NCBI GenBank assembly: GCA_050008495.1
Contig: JBEKMN010000004.1
Span: 1-64,000 of the forward strand
DNA: 64,000 bases
Direction of reading: 5' to 3'
Origin: CAVROP01 sp050008495
GTDB lineage: Bacteria > Acidobacteriota > Terriglobia > UBA7540
The notes below the pieces were generated by a model that searched no databases, had not been told where the DNA came from, and was given only the letters and a program-made list of their open reading frames with translations. Positions 23,136-32,774 of the stretch are shown piece after piece; positions within the stretch are counted from its first letter, which is position 1; each line of letters starts with the position of its first letter. A program made the position numbers and the translations under genes.

Positions 23136-24893
23136 ATGGCAAACTACTCTTCTCCCAGTGCGGCTAGCCTCTTTGCGGGGTTACCCGATCAGCTAAAAGA
23201 ATGGCTGCCCTGGGTAACCAAGATCCGGTTTGTCATTATCAGCTTTATTTTTGCGATCGATTTTGCCATTCGAACTCTGGTCGCCAATCCTAACCCCGCA
23301 TCTTTCAAACACTTTGCCATCGCCATCATCCTCTGGTATATCCTCGGCCTTTATTACCTGATCTACAATCAGCTTAGCCAGGATTACCTGTTACAGGCCT
23401 ACCTTCAGATCTTCTCCGATATTGCCGTCATCACCGCCATTCTCCACCTTACAGGGGACCTGGATAGCAATTACATCTCGCTTTACCTGCTTGTCATCAT
23501 TCTTTCCAGCACGCTGCTTCCACGCGGCCGGGTCTTCCTGGTGGCGGCGGTCAGTTTTGTGTGCATGGGAGGGGTGCTGGAATTGGCGTATCTTCCGGTT
23601 ATACTTCCGGACTTTGCGGTTCATTATCCGGCTCTCCGATATCTCATGACCTCCTCCCCCTTGCCGGTCGATTTGCGAACCCTTCAGGTCAAGATCGGGG
23701 CAAGCTTCTTTGGTTTCTTCGCCATTGCCTACCTGTCCGCCCAACTGGCGGAAAATCTGCGAAAAGTCGGAGCCGAACTGCGGGACAAGAACGGTCAAGT
23801 GGCTAACCTGCAAGCCAAAACAGAAAACATCCTGGAAAGCATGCGTGATGGACTGCTGACCACCGATCTGGAAGGTGTGGTGAGCGAACTGAACGGTTCC
23901 GGAGCCGCCATACTGGGTCTCAAGCCGGAGGAGTCGCGGGGAAAACTGATCCAGTCGTTTTTCCCCGGCTTACAGACTGGCACCGTCTCCTTTCCGTCCG
24001 CGAACGCCTGCTCGGCCCGTCAGGAAGTGGCTTATGTGAGTCCTCGCGCCGAAAAGCGCGTCCTGGGTGTTTCGGTATCTCCGCTGATGGTACCCGCGAT
24101 TGGCGTGGCCGGCTTTGTCTATAACTTCCAGGATTTGACCGAGGAAAAACGCCGGGAAGCCGAGTACTGGACCAAGGATCGCATGGCGACGTTGGGGCGC
24201 CTGGCAGCGGGAATCGCACATGAAATCCGGAATCCGCTGGCGTCAATTACCGGTTCCGTCAAGCTCTTGCAGTCGATTTCGCGTTTGGACGAGGACCAAA
24301 CCAAACTAATCGAAATTGTGAGTCATGAGTCGGAACGGCTTAATAAACTGGTCTCGGATTTTCTTCTTTACTGCCGGGACCAGCGCCATGAACCCCAGAA
24401 AGTGGACTTGGTGAAAGTAATCGAAGAGACGCTGGTGTTGCTTTCACACCATCCGCTATTTGGCGGAAATGTGAGGGTAGAGAAGCATTTTCCATCGAGG
24501 CTTCCGACAGTCTGGGCCGACCCCGACAAGCTGCGGCAGGTCTTCTGGAATATCTCAGATAATGCACTCAAGGCCATGCCGGATGGGGGCGTGTTGACAG
24601 TGCTGGCTGAGGAAGCCGGCGAGAGAACGGTCCGCGTTACCTTGAGCGACACAGGAATAGGGTTTTCGGAGCAGCAGCTCGAAAAAGTCTTCGAGCCCTT
24701 CCAACCGGGATTCAGCGGCGGCACCGGCCTCGGACTGGCGATCGTTTACCAGATCATGCAGGGCGTGGGGGGCGCGGTCCGGGTGGAGTCGAAGGCCGGG
24801 CAAGGCACTCGCTTCATACTTGAATTACCCAAGCATGCTGCTCCTGCGGTCGCCCAAAAGGCGCCCTTCACGTCGGCGGCCGCCGTTCAGTGA
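23136..24893 (+). CDS. pilS: PilS-type sensor histidine kinase
   Basis: 585 residues. Five or six hydrophobic segments in the first 205 residues (for example VIISFIFAIDFAI; FAIAIILWYILGLYYLIY; SLYLLVIILSSTLL) match the polytopic PilS sensor, which reads pilin levels in the membrane. A PAS domain follows (about 230-320), then HisKA with IAHEIRNPLASITG (phospho-His about 358) and HATPase with WNISDNALKAM and GTGLGLAIV. It is followed by its cognate regulator PilR after 75 nt. Confidence 0.9.
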   Translation: MANYSSPSAASLFAGLPDQLKEWLPWVTKIRFVIISFIFAIDFAIRTLVANPNPASFKHFAIAIILWYILGLYYLIYNQLSQDYLLQAYLQIFSDIAVITAILHLTGDLDSNYISLYLLVIILSSTLLPRGRVFLVAAVSFVCMGGVLELAYLPVILPDFAVHYPALRYLMTSSPLPVDLRTLQVKIGASFFGFFAIAYLSAQLAENLRKVGAELRDKNGQVANLQAKTENILESMRDGLLTTDLEGVVSELNGSGAAILGLKPEESRGKLIQSFFPGLQTGTVSFPSANACSARQEVAYVSPRAEKRVLGVSVSPLMVPAIGVAGFVYNFQDLTEEKRREAEYWTKDRMATLGRLAAGIAHEIRNPLASITGSVKLLQSISRLDEDQTKLIEIVSHESERLNKLVSDFLLYCRDQRHEPQKVDLVKVIEETLVLLSHHPLFGGNVRVEKHFPSRLPTVWADPDKLRQVFWNISDNALKAMPDGGVLTVLAEEAGERTVRVTLSDTGIGFSEQQLEKVFEPFQPGFSGGTGLGLAIVYQIMQGVGGAVRVESKAGQGTRFILELPKHAAPAVAQKAPFTSAAAVQ

Positions 24894-24968
24894 TGCGAAG
24901 TTGGGGGGGGGTTCGCGAATCGCCCCTGGCCCTCGGACGTCGACTTTTAGCTTCGCAGGGAGATGTAG

Positions 24969-26339
24969 ATGGCTCGGCTGCTGGTCGTGGATGATGAAAA
25001 GTCGTTATGCCAGATGCTGGAGATTGGCTTCCGCAAGGACGGCCACTCGGTCGAAACGGTCTTCAGCGGTCAGGCGGCAAAGAAGAAGATCGAATCCCAG
25101 GTCTACGACCTGGTCATCTCCGATATTCGCATGCCGGACATCTCGGGCATCGAATTGCTCAAGTTTTTCTGCGAAACCCGGAATCCCGCCCCGTTCATCT
25201 TGATCACGGCCTATGCCAGTATGGAAACGGCCATCGACGCGCTCAACCTGGGCGCCTACCAATATGTGATCAAGACGGACAAACTGGTCGAGCAACTGAA
25301 ACTCACCGTTAACCGGGCGCTGCAACACTCGGCATTGCGGGAAGAGAATGTGCGCCTGCGGCGCGAGTTATTGCACGTCTTTGCGCACAACAACATTATT
25401 GGCCACAGCCGGCAGATTCAGGGAATCCTGGAATTAGTCCGCACTGTGGCTCCGACCACCAGCACAGTCTTGATTACGGGCGAGAGTGGAACGGGCAAAG
25501 AGTTGGTGGCGCAAGCCATTCATGAGGCCAGCTTGCGGCGCGAAAAACCCTACGTCTCGATCAACTGTGGGGCGTTTCCGGAAACTCTGCTGGAAAGCGA
25601 GCTGTTTGGATATTTCAAAGGGGCCTTCACCGGCGCCGAGACCAACCGCAAGGGAATTATCGAATCTGCCAACGGGGGTACCTTATTCCTGGACGAAATC
25701 GGGGAGACCAGCCCCACCATGCAAGTCAAGCTTCTGCGCGTTCTACAGGAGCGGCGGGTGCGTCCATTGGGGGGAAGCTCCGATGTTTCCGTGGACGTGA
25801 GGTTGATTGCGTCCACCAACCGTGATCTCAAGCGCATGGTGGCGGCGGGGCAATTTCGTGAGGACTTTTACTATCGTATCAGCGTCATCCCGATCCACGT
25901 CCCGCCCTTGCGTGAGCGGCCTGACGACATTGCGTCTTTGGCGCGCCATTTTCTGCACAAGTTCGGTTTGCAGATGGGGAAAGGGGAGTTGGACTTCAAC
26001 CGGGACGTTTTGGAACTTCTCACACGCTATTCCTGGCCCGGAAACGTCCGCGAACTCGAGAATGCAATCGAATATGCGGTCGCGATGTGCGGGGAGCACG
26101 ATGGCCGAATCTGCCTGGAACACCTGCCCCAATCCCTGACGGGTATGACCCCGAGCGGTGATGCCGTCGTAGAGATTCCCGCTGAAGGGCTGGATTTCGA
26201 AGCCCGCATCGCGCAGATCGAGAAGCAATACCTGCTTGCGGCCTTGCGCGGCTCCGACGGCGTCCGAACTCACGCGGCGGAACTTCTTCGCATGTCCTAC
26301 CGTTCGTTTCGTCATTATGCCAAGAAATATGACATCTGA
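24969..26339 (+). CDS. pilR: PilR-type sigma-54 response regulator
   Basis: 456 residues. Receiver domain with phospho-acceptor Asp52 (LVISDIRMPD); AAA+ sigma-54 domain with GESGTGKE (about 175-182) and the canonical GAFTGA (about 219-224); C-terminal Fis HTH ending RSFRHYAKKYDI. PilR with sigma-54 activates pilA, and a good -24/-12 element precedes the pilin gene at 28717. GGGAGATG lies before the ATG. The last 11 nt overlap the TMTC-like gene. Confidence 0.92.
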   Translation: MARLLVVDDEKSLCQMLEIGFRKDGHSVETVFSGQAAKKKIESQVYDLVISDIRMPDISGIELLKFFCETRNPAPFILITAYASMETAIDALNLGAYQYVIKTDKLVEQLKLTVNRALQHSALREENVRLRRELLHVFAHNNIIGHSRQIQGILELVRTVAPTTSTVLITGESGTGKELVAQAIHEASLRREKPYVSINCGAFPETLLESELFGYFKGAFTGAETNRKGIIESANGGTLFLDEIGETSPTMQVKLLRVLQERRVRPLGGSSDVSVDVRLIASTNRDLKRMVAAGQFREDFYYRISVIPIHVPPLRERPDDIASLARHFLHKFGLQMGKGELDFNRDVLELLTRYSWPGNVRELENAIEYAVAMCGEHDGRICLEHLPQSLTGMTPSGDAVVEIPAEGLDFEARIAQIEKQYLLAALRGSDGVRTHAAELLRMSYRSFRHYAKKYDI

Positions 26340-28497
26340 CCTGGCCGCCCCCTCCGACCCCTCCGCCGCACAGAGGAATCAGAATCTCGACCGCTTGGCA
26401 GTCCCCCTCCTCATTCTCTTTTCAATCGCGTTATATATCGTCACCACCCGCTACGAACTGGTTGGGGATGATGCAATCCTGGTCGGGGCCAACCCTTATG
26501 TGCGAAGTTTCCATTTTCTGCGCGAGATCTTCACGCAGAATTTCTGGGCCTTTCGCGGCGCGCGAGGCGACAGCATCTACTACCGGCCGTTGGTGATGTT
26601 CACTTTTCTCGTGCAGACGATGTTGTTCGGTCCGCGACCCGCTCCTTTCCACCTCTGTAATGTCCTCTTGAATTCCTGGGTGGTCGTGATGGTCTATCAG
26701 CTCGGGAAACGGCTCTGGCCCACAGGGCAGGGAGCCTTGTGGGGCGCCCTGCTTTTTGCTGCCTTGCCCGTTCATTCCGAGGATGTCGCGACGGTTTCCG
26801 GTCTCTCCGACCTCGAATGCGCCGCATTCTTCTTGGCGGCAATTCTCATTTACACTCACCCGCCCGGCGCCAGAGGCTTCTCACGGCTGCGCGCCTGGAT
26901 GACTGCTCTCATGTTTCTTCTGGCGGCGCTATGCAAAGAAGTGGCCCTGGCCGTGCCCCTGCTCCTGGTTTTCTACGAGCACTTCCTGCGTGGCGACGCG
27001 GAAACGCGATTCGTCCAACGCCTGAGCCGCTACCTGCCGAGTTTCTTGCTGGCGACGTTCTATGTGGTGGTTCATCTGGTTGTCATCGGCGGTGTTTCCA
27101 GCGTCGGCCCGCCCAACCGGATGCACCTAACAGAGACGGTGATTTTCGGCTCGACGCAGCTCGGCGAATATGCTGCCAAGCTGATCTGGCCTCAGCATCT
27201 TTCGTATTCCTGGAAGTTTTACCCCCCTTCGAGTTGGCGGGATCCTGCCGTGTTGATGGGGATGCTTTTTGCCCTCTGGTCGGTGGGAATGGTGGCTGCC
27301 TGGTGGCGCCGGGACCGCACGGTCAGCTTCGCCATCGTTTGGTTCGTATTGACTCTCGCCCCGGTGCTCAACATCGCCGGTGTCGGAGTGCCAGCCTATG
27401 GAGAGAGATACCTCTATATTCCCTCGGTGGGAATCTGCTGGCTGGCGGGCGAGGCTCTTGCAGCTGCCCAGGGGGAGTCGCAAGGGTTGCCCCTACCGCG
27501 CGTGCGCCGGGTCGCCGTGGTCGCGTTCGGGACGGTGCTGCTCGTGGCGGGTGCATCGCGAATCCTGGTGAGACTGCCGGCTTGGCGCAACAGCTTCACC
27601 TTGGGCCTGGCTACCGTGCGCGATGATCCCACCGCAGCGATGTTCCACGTGTTTCTGGGGAACGGCTACAGGGAGGCGGGCGACCGGAACCGGGCGCGCC
27701 CTGAATTGGTGACGGCCATTGCCTTGGATCCCTCAGCCGGCGAGGCCTTTGTTAACCTGGCGGGCGTCCTCTTGGATGACGGCAACGTCGCCGCCGGAGA
27801 GGACATCCTGCGGCGCGGAGCGCAGTTGAACCCTTCATTTTCGAAGCCCTTGTTCGCCTTAGGCAAAATTGCCCTCTCCCGGGGCAACAAGGAAGAGGCG
27901 CGCGACCTCTTCGAGAGAGCCTTGGCTCTCGATCCGAATGATTCCGAGGCCCTTTTTCAGCTTGGAATTCTGGCCTTGCAGGATGGCCGGCTCGCCCAGG
28001 CGGAGGATCTCTTCCGTCGCGTTGCAATCGTTCAACCCTCTTCAGCTCTTGTTTGCTTGAACCTGGGAGCCGTGCTCGGACGCGAGAAGAAATTCGCCCT
28101 CGCGGAGGCGGAGTTCCAGCGCGCCATCCAACTGACTCCGCAAGATGAGACGCCCTATCTGGGACTTGCCGGTGTTTACGAAGACCAAGGCAAACAAGCG
28201 GAGGCGTTTGAGCTCTACGAGAAAATCGTGACTTCTGCCCCCGGCTCAGGCAACGGCCAGTTCCGGTTGGGCGTCCTCGCGCTGAAAATGGGACGGAATG
28301 ACCGGGCCATCGCGGCCCTAGGGAAAGCGATTGCGCTTCAGCCGAAATCGGCACTGGCGCATGCTCAACTTGGCCTGGCATACCTCCAATCGGCAAGACT
28401 TGGCGACGCCCGGCGCGAAATAGAGCAAGCTAAAGCGCTAGACCCCAAAGACGAGACAGTACAGATGGCCGTGAGAAAGCTGGCGAACGATCGATAG
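26329..28497 (+). CDS. TMTC-like membrane protein with TPR domain (putative glycosyltransferase), paralogue 1
   Basis: 722 residues. About ten TM segments in the N-terminal 430 residues (for example VPLLILFSIALYIVTTRY), with an early acidic pair VGDD and the YYRPLVMFTF motif shared by three paralogues here. The C-terminal 280 residues are TPR repeats (LDPSAGEAFVNLAGVLLDDG; LDPNDSEALFQLGILALQDG). The layout matches the TMTC/GT-C group of protein O-mannosyltransferase-like enzymes that use lipid-linked sugars outside the membrane; the sugar-transfer role is inferred. The ATG at 26329 overlaps pilR by 11 nt, so it is coupled to the pil regulator. It may glycosylate pilin, which is speculative. 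Confidence 0.8.
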   Translation: MTSDLAAPSDPSAAQRNQNLDRLAVPLLILFSIALYIVTTRYELVGDDAILVGANPYVRSFHFLREIFTQNFWAFRGARGDSIYYRPLVMFTFLVQTMLFGPRPAPFHLCNVLLNSWVVVMVYQLGKRLWPTGQGALWGALLFAALPVHSEDVATVSGLSDLECAAFFLAAILIYTHPPGARGFSRLRAWMTALMFLLAALCKEVALAVPLLLVFYEHFLRGDAETRFVQRLSRYLPSFLLATFYVVVHLVVIGGVSSVGPPNRMHLTETVIFGSTQLGEYAAKLIWPQHLSYSWKFYPPSSWRDPAVLMGMLFALWSVGMVAAWWRRDRTVSFAIVWFVLTLAPVLNIAGVGVPAYGERYLYIPSVGICWLAGEALAAAQGESQGLPLPRVRRVAVVAFGTVLLVAGASRILVRLPAWRNSFTLGLATVRDDPTAAMFHVFLGNGYREAGDRNRARPELVTAIALDPSAGEAFVNLAGVLLDDGNVAAGEDILRRGAQLNPSFSKPLFALGKIALSRGNKEEARDLFERALALDPNDSEALFQLGILALQDGRLAQAEDLFRRVAIVQPSSALVCLNLGAVLGREKKFALAEAEFQRAIQLTPQDETPYLGLAGVYEDQGKQAEAFELYEKIVTSAPGSGNGQFRLGVLALKMGRNDRAIAALGKAIALQPKSALAHAQLGLAYLQSARLGDARREIEQAKALDPKDETVQMAVRKLANDR

Positions 28498-28716
28498 CGG
28501 ACCTGGGGGCGAATAGGACACTCTTGCTCATCCCAACCGGACTCCGGGTCAGTACGTTTGCACTGGGAGTGACAAAATCCGTCGCGCCGTTTGGACAAAA
28601 AGCGGCGAAAATGGCTCGCAGCCAACCAGAGAATGCCGAAGTCTCCCCAGGAGCTTGTCTAAGTAGTTGAATACGAACGGGTTAGATGAGGTTTAAAAAA
28701 CCATCGGGGCGTTGCC

Positions 28717-28732
28717 TTGGCACGCAAAATGC
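28717..28732 (+). promoter_or_regulatory. Sigma-54 promoter of pilA
   Basis: TTGGCACGCAAAATGC fits the -24/-12 consensus TGGCACG-N4-TTGC with one mismatch and the invariant GG-N10-GC spacing. The predicted start is about 28744, 41 nt before the pilA ATG. PilR, the expected activator, is encoded 2.4 kb upstream. Confidence 0.8.
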
Positions 28733-28784
28733 CTCATAATAGGCGGCCAGTTTTCATGCGCTTTGAATCTCGATAGGAGGAAGA

Positions 28785-29291
28785 ATGAAGAAGGGTTCAC
28801 GAGGTTTTTCACTGATTGAGCTGCTGATCGTCGTCGCGATCATCTTAATCATCGCGGCAATCGCCATCCCTAATCTGCTGCGTTCGCGCATTGCCGCCAA
28901 TCAAGCTTCGGCGGTGGGGTCTCTACGTACCCTTAACACGGCGGAGATTACCTATGCCACTACGTACAATACCGGCTACACCTCGACGCTGGGTAACTTG
29001 GGCCCGCCGGCGGCAGGTTCGAATCCCGTCGCCACCCTTGCCGGACTAATTGACAGCGTCCTTTCCGGCGGAAACGCTACAGCCACTTCCAGCGTTAAAA
29101 GCGGCTACACGTTCGTCTACACGCCGGCGGCCACCGATGCGAGCGGCAGGATCAATACCTACGGCATTACTGCAACGCCTATAACTGTAGGTACGACAGG
29201 CACGAATTATTACTACACTGACATGTCGGGCGTTATCCGTCAAAACAGCACGGCAACGGCCGGTTCGACCGACTCGCCGCTGGCTGGGTAG
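28785..29291 (+). CDS. pilA: Type IV major pilin PilA
   Basis: 168 residues. Class III signal MKKGSRG followed by FSLIELLIVVAIILIIAAIA, with prepilin peptidase cleavage after Gly7, methylated Phe as residue 1 and Glu5 of the mature protein conserved. The C-terminal globular part is short and rich in Thr, Ser, Gly and Tyr with few charges and no cysteine pair, giving many potential O-glycosylation sites. AGGAGG precedes the ATG. It is transcribed from its own sigma-54 promoter and ends at a strong terminator (29308-29340). Confidence 0.93.
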   Translation: MKKGSRGFSLIELLIVVAIILIIAAIAIPNLLRSRIAANQASAVGSLRTLNTAEITYATTYNTGYTSTLGNLGPPAAGSNPVATLAGLIDSVLSGGNATATSSVKSGYTFVYTPAATDASGRINTYGITATPITVGTTGTNYYYTDMSGVIRQNSTATAGSTDSPLAG

Positions 29292-29307
29292 ACGTTGCAG
29301 TGCGCAA

Positions 29308-29340
29308 CAGGGAAGGCGGCGAGGCCTTCCCTGTGTTTGT
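29308..29340 (+). terminator. Terminator after pilA
   Basis: CAGGGAAGGC (29308-29317) and GCCTTCCCTG (29324-29333) form a perfect 10-bp stem with a 6-nt loop. TGTTTGT follows, then a run of C and T residues. Confidence 0.7.
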
Positions 29341-29494
29341 CCCCTTTTCACGAGATTTCCTCCAGGTTGGCAGGTCGCAACGCCGCTGTGGGGGAGACAC
29401 TTTCCAGGACGTCGTCGCGTGCGTCCCATGGATGGGATGCCGACTGCGCCGGCTCCGCGACGACGCCCTGGCATCGTAGAGAAATCGATACGGT

Positions 29495-31489
29495 TTGTCA
29501 GTTCCACACACCTCCACCAACGCTTCCACCCCCCCTTCCTGGAAGGGAATTGCCGCTGTCCTCGTCCTGACCTTTGCCGTTTATATTCCCACCCTCCGCT
29601 ACCAATTCGTGCACGACGACCGCGGGCAGATTGTAGAGAACCCGGCCGTTCATTCTTGGCATTTCGTTCCCTCGTACTTTAGCTCACAGGTTTGGGCAGG
29701 AGTTATGCCGGGCGAGTTGGGGAACTACTACCGGCCGCTATTCCTGCTATGGCTGCGAATCAACGACGCGGCATTTGGAAATCACGCTTGGGGTTGGCAT
29801 CTCACCACCGTCCTTACACATGTCGTCGCGACCCTGCTCGCCTATTTGCTTGCTTTGAGTTTGGGAGTCAGCAGCGACGCGGCCCTGGTAGCGGCGCTGG
29901 TGTTCGGCCTGCATCCCGCCCACATCGAAGCCGTGGCCTGGATTTCCGGCGCCACCGAACCCCTTCTGGGCGTCCTTCTGATTGCGTCATTCCTTTCCTA
30001 CCTACGATGGCGGCGGACGAGCCAGCCCAACTGGCGCCTTGCCTCTGTGGCTCTATTCGCTCTTGCCCTGGGCGAAAAGGAGACCGCCATGATCCTTCCC
30101 GGCCTCCTGCTGGCCTACGATTGGATCTTTAGGAGCAGTCTCAGATGGCCGTCAGATGACGCGCGCCCGAAAAGCGCGAATACGACCGCCCACTCCGAGC
30201 CCTTCGCTGTCATCCTGAGCGAAGCGAAGGATCTCGCTCTGGGTGGTCAGGGTAAACTCCGCGAGGAAGCTCGCTCTGCGTCGGGCGAATCGACGAACCA
30301 AGATCAGGGCGAAATTCCTCACTTCACTCGGAATGACAGCCTAGTTCAATGGGGCGGCTCCGCCCTGCGCAGAATCTGGCCTTACCTCCTGGTTATTCTG
30401 CTTTATCTTCCCGCGCGCGTGTACGCGCTCAAAGCACTGAGTTACCCGATGACCCCGATCAGCAAGGCGCAGTTGGCTATGACTTGGCCGTCACTGATCT
30501 GTTTCTGGATTCGCCACCTGATCTGGCCCGTGGGCCTCAGCACTTTTTATGACTTGCCAGCGGTGCTCCACCCGACGCTAAGGAATTTCACTTTTCCACT
30601 CATCTTTGACGTTGGCGCAGCAGCCTTGCTGGTGGCCACAGCTCGCCGAAGCCGTAGCGCCGCTTTTGCCGTAGTCTGTCTGGTCCTGCCCTTGATTCCA
30701 CTCCTCGATCTGCGCGTCTTTGTAGCCGATGATTTCGCTCACGACCGTTATTTGTACTTGCCCTCGGTCGGCCTAGCTATTCTGGCAGGTCTTGGTTTGA
30801 AGAAGGTGTGTGAGGGCGGGTTCCAATCCTTGAGTGCTAACCTGAAAGTCAGCGATGCGCTGCGGGGGGGCGCAGCACGTCGTCTGGGCATGCCGGCCGC
30901 ACTTCTGGCTGCGTCGTTGTGTCTTGCCGCTGCGCTCGGCTACGGAACGGTGACCCAGAGCTTTTACTTCCGCGATAACTTAACCTTTTATGCCTACAAC
31001 AATTCCATGGCGCCCCACAACCTTGCGGCAGAAACCAACTACGGAACCATTCTGGCGGAAAGGCGTATGTACGCGCCGGCTCTCGAAAAGTTTAACGACG
31101 TCGTTGATCATAATCCCGCCTACTGGCCCGCAGTCTACAACCTAGGCCTGACTCATTACAAAATGGGACATCTGCCCGAGGCGGAGAAGTACCTTTTGGA
31201 GGCAATCCGTATCAATCCCCATAAAGCCGATGAGTACTTTTTCTTCGGGATGGCGCTGTTCAAATCCGGACGCTCGAACGAGGCCATCTCGGCCGCGCGC
31301 CGCGCCATCGTGTTAAACCCCGTGGGTTTTGCGTACCATTTTGCGTTAGGAGTAATGCTGAAGGCCCAAGGCGATTTGGCCGGGGCCCTACGGGAATTCC
31401 AAGAAGAGTTGGCCGTGAATCCTGCCCAACAGGCGGCGGCCACACAGATTAAGGAGATTCAGAAGCAGTTGCGGGAGAAGGAGCGATGA
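29495..31489 (+). CDS. TMTC-like membrane protein with TPR domain, paralogue 2
   Basis: 664 residues. It has the same plan as the gene at 26329: first TM GIAAVLVLTFAVYIPTL, acidic pair VHDDRG, YYRPLFLLWL, HPAHIEAVAWISGATEP, several more TMs, then TPRs (about 515-655, YWPAVYNLGLTHYKMGHLPEAEK as one unit). A GT-C-like sugar transfer role is inferred. Residues about 237-285 are a translated insertion of the TCATCCTGAGCGAAGCG repeat (FAVILSEAKDL...). A TTG at 29495 is the only usable start between an upstream stop and the first TM; no strong ribosome site is visible. Confidence 0.78.
   Translation: MSVPHTSTNASTPPSWKGIAAVLVLTFAVYIPTLRYQFVHDDRGQIVENPAVHSWHFVPSYFSSQVWAGVMPGELGNYYRPLFLLWLRINDAAFGNHAWGWHLTTVLTHVVATLLAYLLALSLGVSSDAALVAALVFGLHPAHIEAVAWISGATEPLLGVLLIASFLSYLRWRRTSQPNWRLASVALFALALGEKETAMILPGLLLAYDWIFRSSLRWPSDDARPKSANTTAHSEPFAVILSEAKDLALGGQGKLREEARSASGESTNQDQGEIPHFTRNDSLVQWGGSALRRIWPYLLVILLYLPARVYALKALSYPMTPISKAQLAMTWPSLICFWIRHLIWPVGLSTFYDLPAVLHPTLRNFTFPLIFDVGAAALLVATARRSRSAAFAVVCLVLPLIPLLDLRVFVADDFAHDRYLYLPSVGLAILAGLGLKKVCEGGFQSLSANLKVSDALRGGAARRLGMPAALLAASLCLAAALGYGTVTQSFYFRDNLTFYAYNNSMAPHNLAAETNYGTILAERRMYAPALEKFNDVVDHNPAYWPAVYNLGLTHYKMGHLPEAEKYLLEAIRINPHKADEYFFFGMALFKSGRSNEAISAARRAIVLNPVGFAYHFALGVMLKAQGDLAGALREFQEELAVNPAQQAAATQIKEIQKQLREKER
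30206..30340. repeat. TCATCCTGAGCGAAG repeat inserted in frame inside a TMTC-like gene
   Basis: GCTGTCATCCTGAGCGAAGC at the left and CACTCGGAATGACAGC at the right are inverted ends of the family also seen at 1808, 15077 and 52159. The 135-bp length (a multiple of three) keeps the host frame, adding a hydrophilic loop between membrane segments. Confidence 0.8.
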
Positions 31490-31663
31490 AGCCGGTCTTG
31501 CTGGGAATCCGGGTCTAAGACGCTGGGGCAGGACGACTGGGCTGGAAAATGGCGGGAGTCCGCACTTTCGTGAGGTCTCGCCATCGGGTATATTATTCTT
31601 CCTCCAGGGCGCCGGCAGGCCCTGTGCTACTGAGGAGTTTGGCGAAGAGACGGTTCCTTCATC

Positions 31664-32611
31664 ATGTTTGCCCTCGAAACTATCGAGCTGACGAAAGACT
31701 ACCGACTGGGGTTTTGGCGCAATCGAGTTAAGCGAGCTCTCGATGGGCTTAATCTGAGCGTCGAGGCGGGAGAAGTTTTCGGCTTGCTCGGACCGAACGG
31801 TGCGGGCAAGACCACGACACTCAAGCTGATCTTTCGCCTGATCTTTCCCACCTCCGGTATGGTGCGCGTCTTCGGCAAACAACCCGACGATTTTTCGGTC
31901 AGCTCCCGGGTCTCCTATTTGCCCGAAAATCCCGCCTTCTATGATCATCTGACGGCGCAGGAGTTTCTGAACTACGCGGCATCGCTGTTTGGTCTATCGG
32001 CCTCCGAACGGCGCCGACGTTCCGGCGAACTGATCGTGCAGTTGGGTCTCTCCGCATCCCGCAATGTTCAGTTGCGCAAGTATTCAAAGGGCATGATTCA
32101 ACGCTTGGGAATCGCTCAGGCCTTGATTAATGACCCGGACCTGGTTTTCCTGGACGAGCCGATGTCCGGCCTCGATCCGCTGGGACGAAGGGAAGTTCGC
32201 GAGGTCATCTTGAGGCTGAAGGAGCGGAAGAAGACGGTCTTCTTCTCCACGCACATTCTTTCGGACGCGGAGACGTTGTGCGACCGGGTGGCGGTGCTCA
32301 ACCACGGCCGCCTGCAAGGGTGTGGCGAGTTGAACACGATCCTCCGCCTGGGAGTTACCACCACCGAGTTCGTACTTGAGGCCCCCTCAGCGCAGGTCAT
32401 GGCCGAGTTGATGCCCTGCGCCTCATCGGTGGCTCGCACCGGGGAGCGGGTGCGCCTGGAGATTCCGGAGGAAAGCAAAGTGCAAAGGTCGTTGGAGATT
32501 ATTTTGCGAGGCAAAACGAAGGTGATCTCCATGAATCCGGTCAAGAGGTCGCTGGAGGATTATTTTCTTCAGAAGGTAGGTGCGGAGGAAGTCGAGAAAT
32601 CGAGCAGTTAA
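31664..32611 (+). CDS. ABC transporter ATP-binding protein
   Basis: 315 residues. Walker A GPNGAGKTT (about 41-49), signature YSKGMIQRLGIAQAL (about 137-151), Walker B LVFLDEPMSGLDP (about 160-172) and H-loop FFSTHILSDAE. The roughly 75-residue C-terminal extension is typical of ABC-2 (NatA/CcmA-like) export ATPases. It pairs with the permease at 32775. Its last codons (VEKSSS, stop) are formed by the GTCGAGAAATCGAGCAG repeat. The exported substrate is unknown. The 31490-31663 gap shows nothing else. Confidence 0.9.
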   Translation: MFALETIELTKDYRLGFWRNRVKRALDGLNLSVEAGEVFGLLGPNGAGKTTTLKLIFRLIFPTSGMVRVFGKQPDDFSVSSRVSYLPENPAFYDHLTAQEFLNYAASLFGLSASERRRRSGELIVQLGLSASRNVQLRKYSKGMIQRLGIAQALINDPDLVFLDEPMSGLDPLGRREVREVILRLKERKKTVFFSTHILSDAETLCDRVAVLNHGRLQGCGELNTILRLGVTTTEFVLEAPSAQVMAELMPCASSVARTGERVRLEIPEESKVQRSLEIILRGKTKVISMNPVKRSLEDYFLQKVGAEEVEKSSS

Positions 32612-32761
32612 GGAGTCGAGAAGTCAAGGAGTCAAATAGTTAAAGCCGGACCGTCGGCCCCGTAAGAGGGTGCTGGCCATCGTCGGAGAGGCGAAGAGGA
32701 ACTTTCTTTCTCGTCAACTCCTCGACTTCTCAACTCCTTAACTGCTCGACTTCTCGACTAT
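32594..32761. repeat. GTCGAGAAGTCAAGGAG-type palindrome between ABC genes
   Basis: The left arm GTCGAGAAATCGAGCAGTTA, overlapping the ATPase stop codon, is mirrored by CTCAACTCCTTAACTGCTCG and CGACTTCTCGAC at the right. Same family as 20285-20462 and the 12.5-13.1 kb array. Confidence 0.8.
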
Positions 32762-32774
32762 CGCGGAAACAGCC

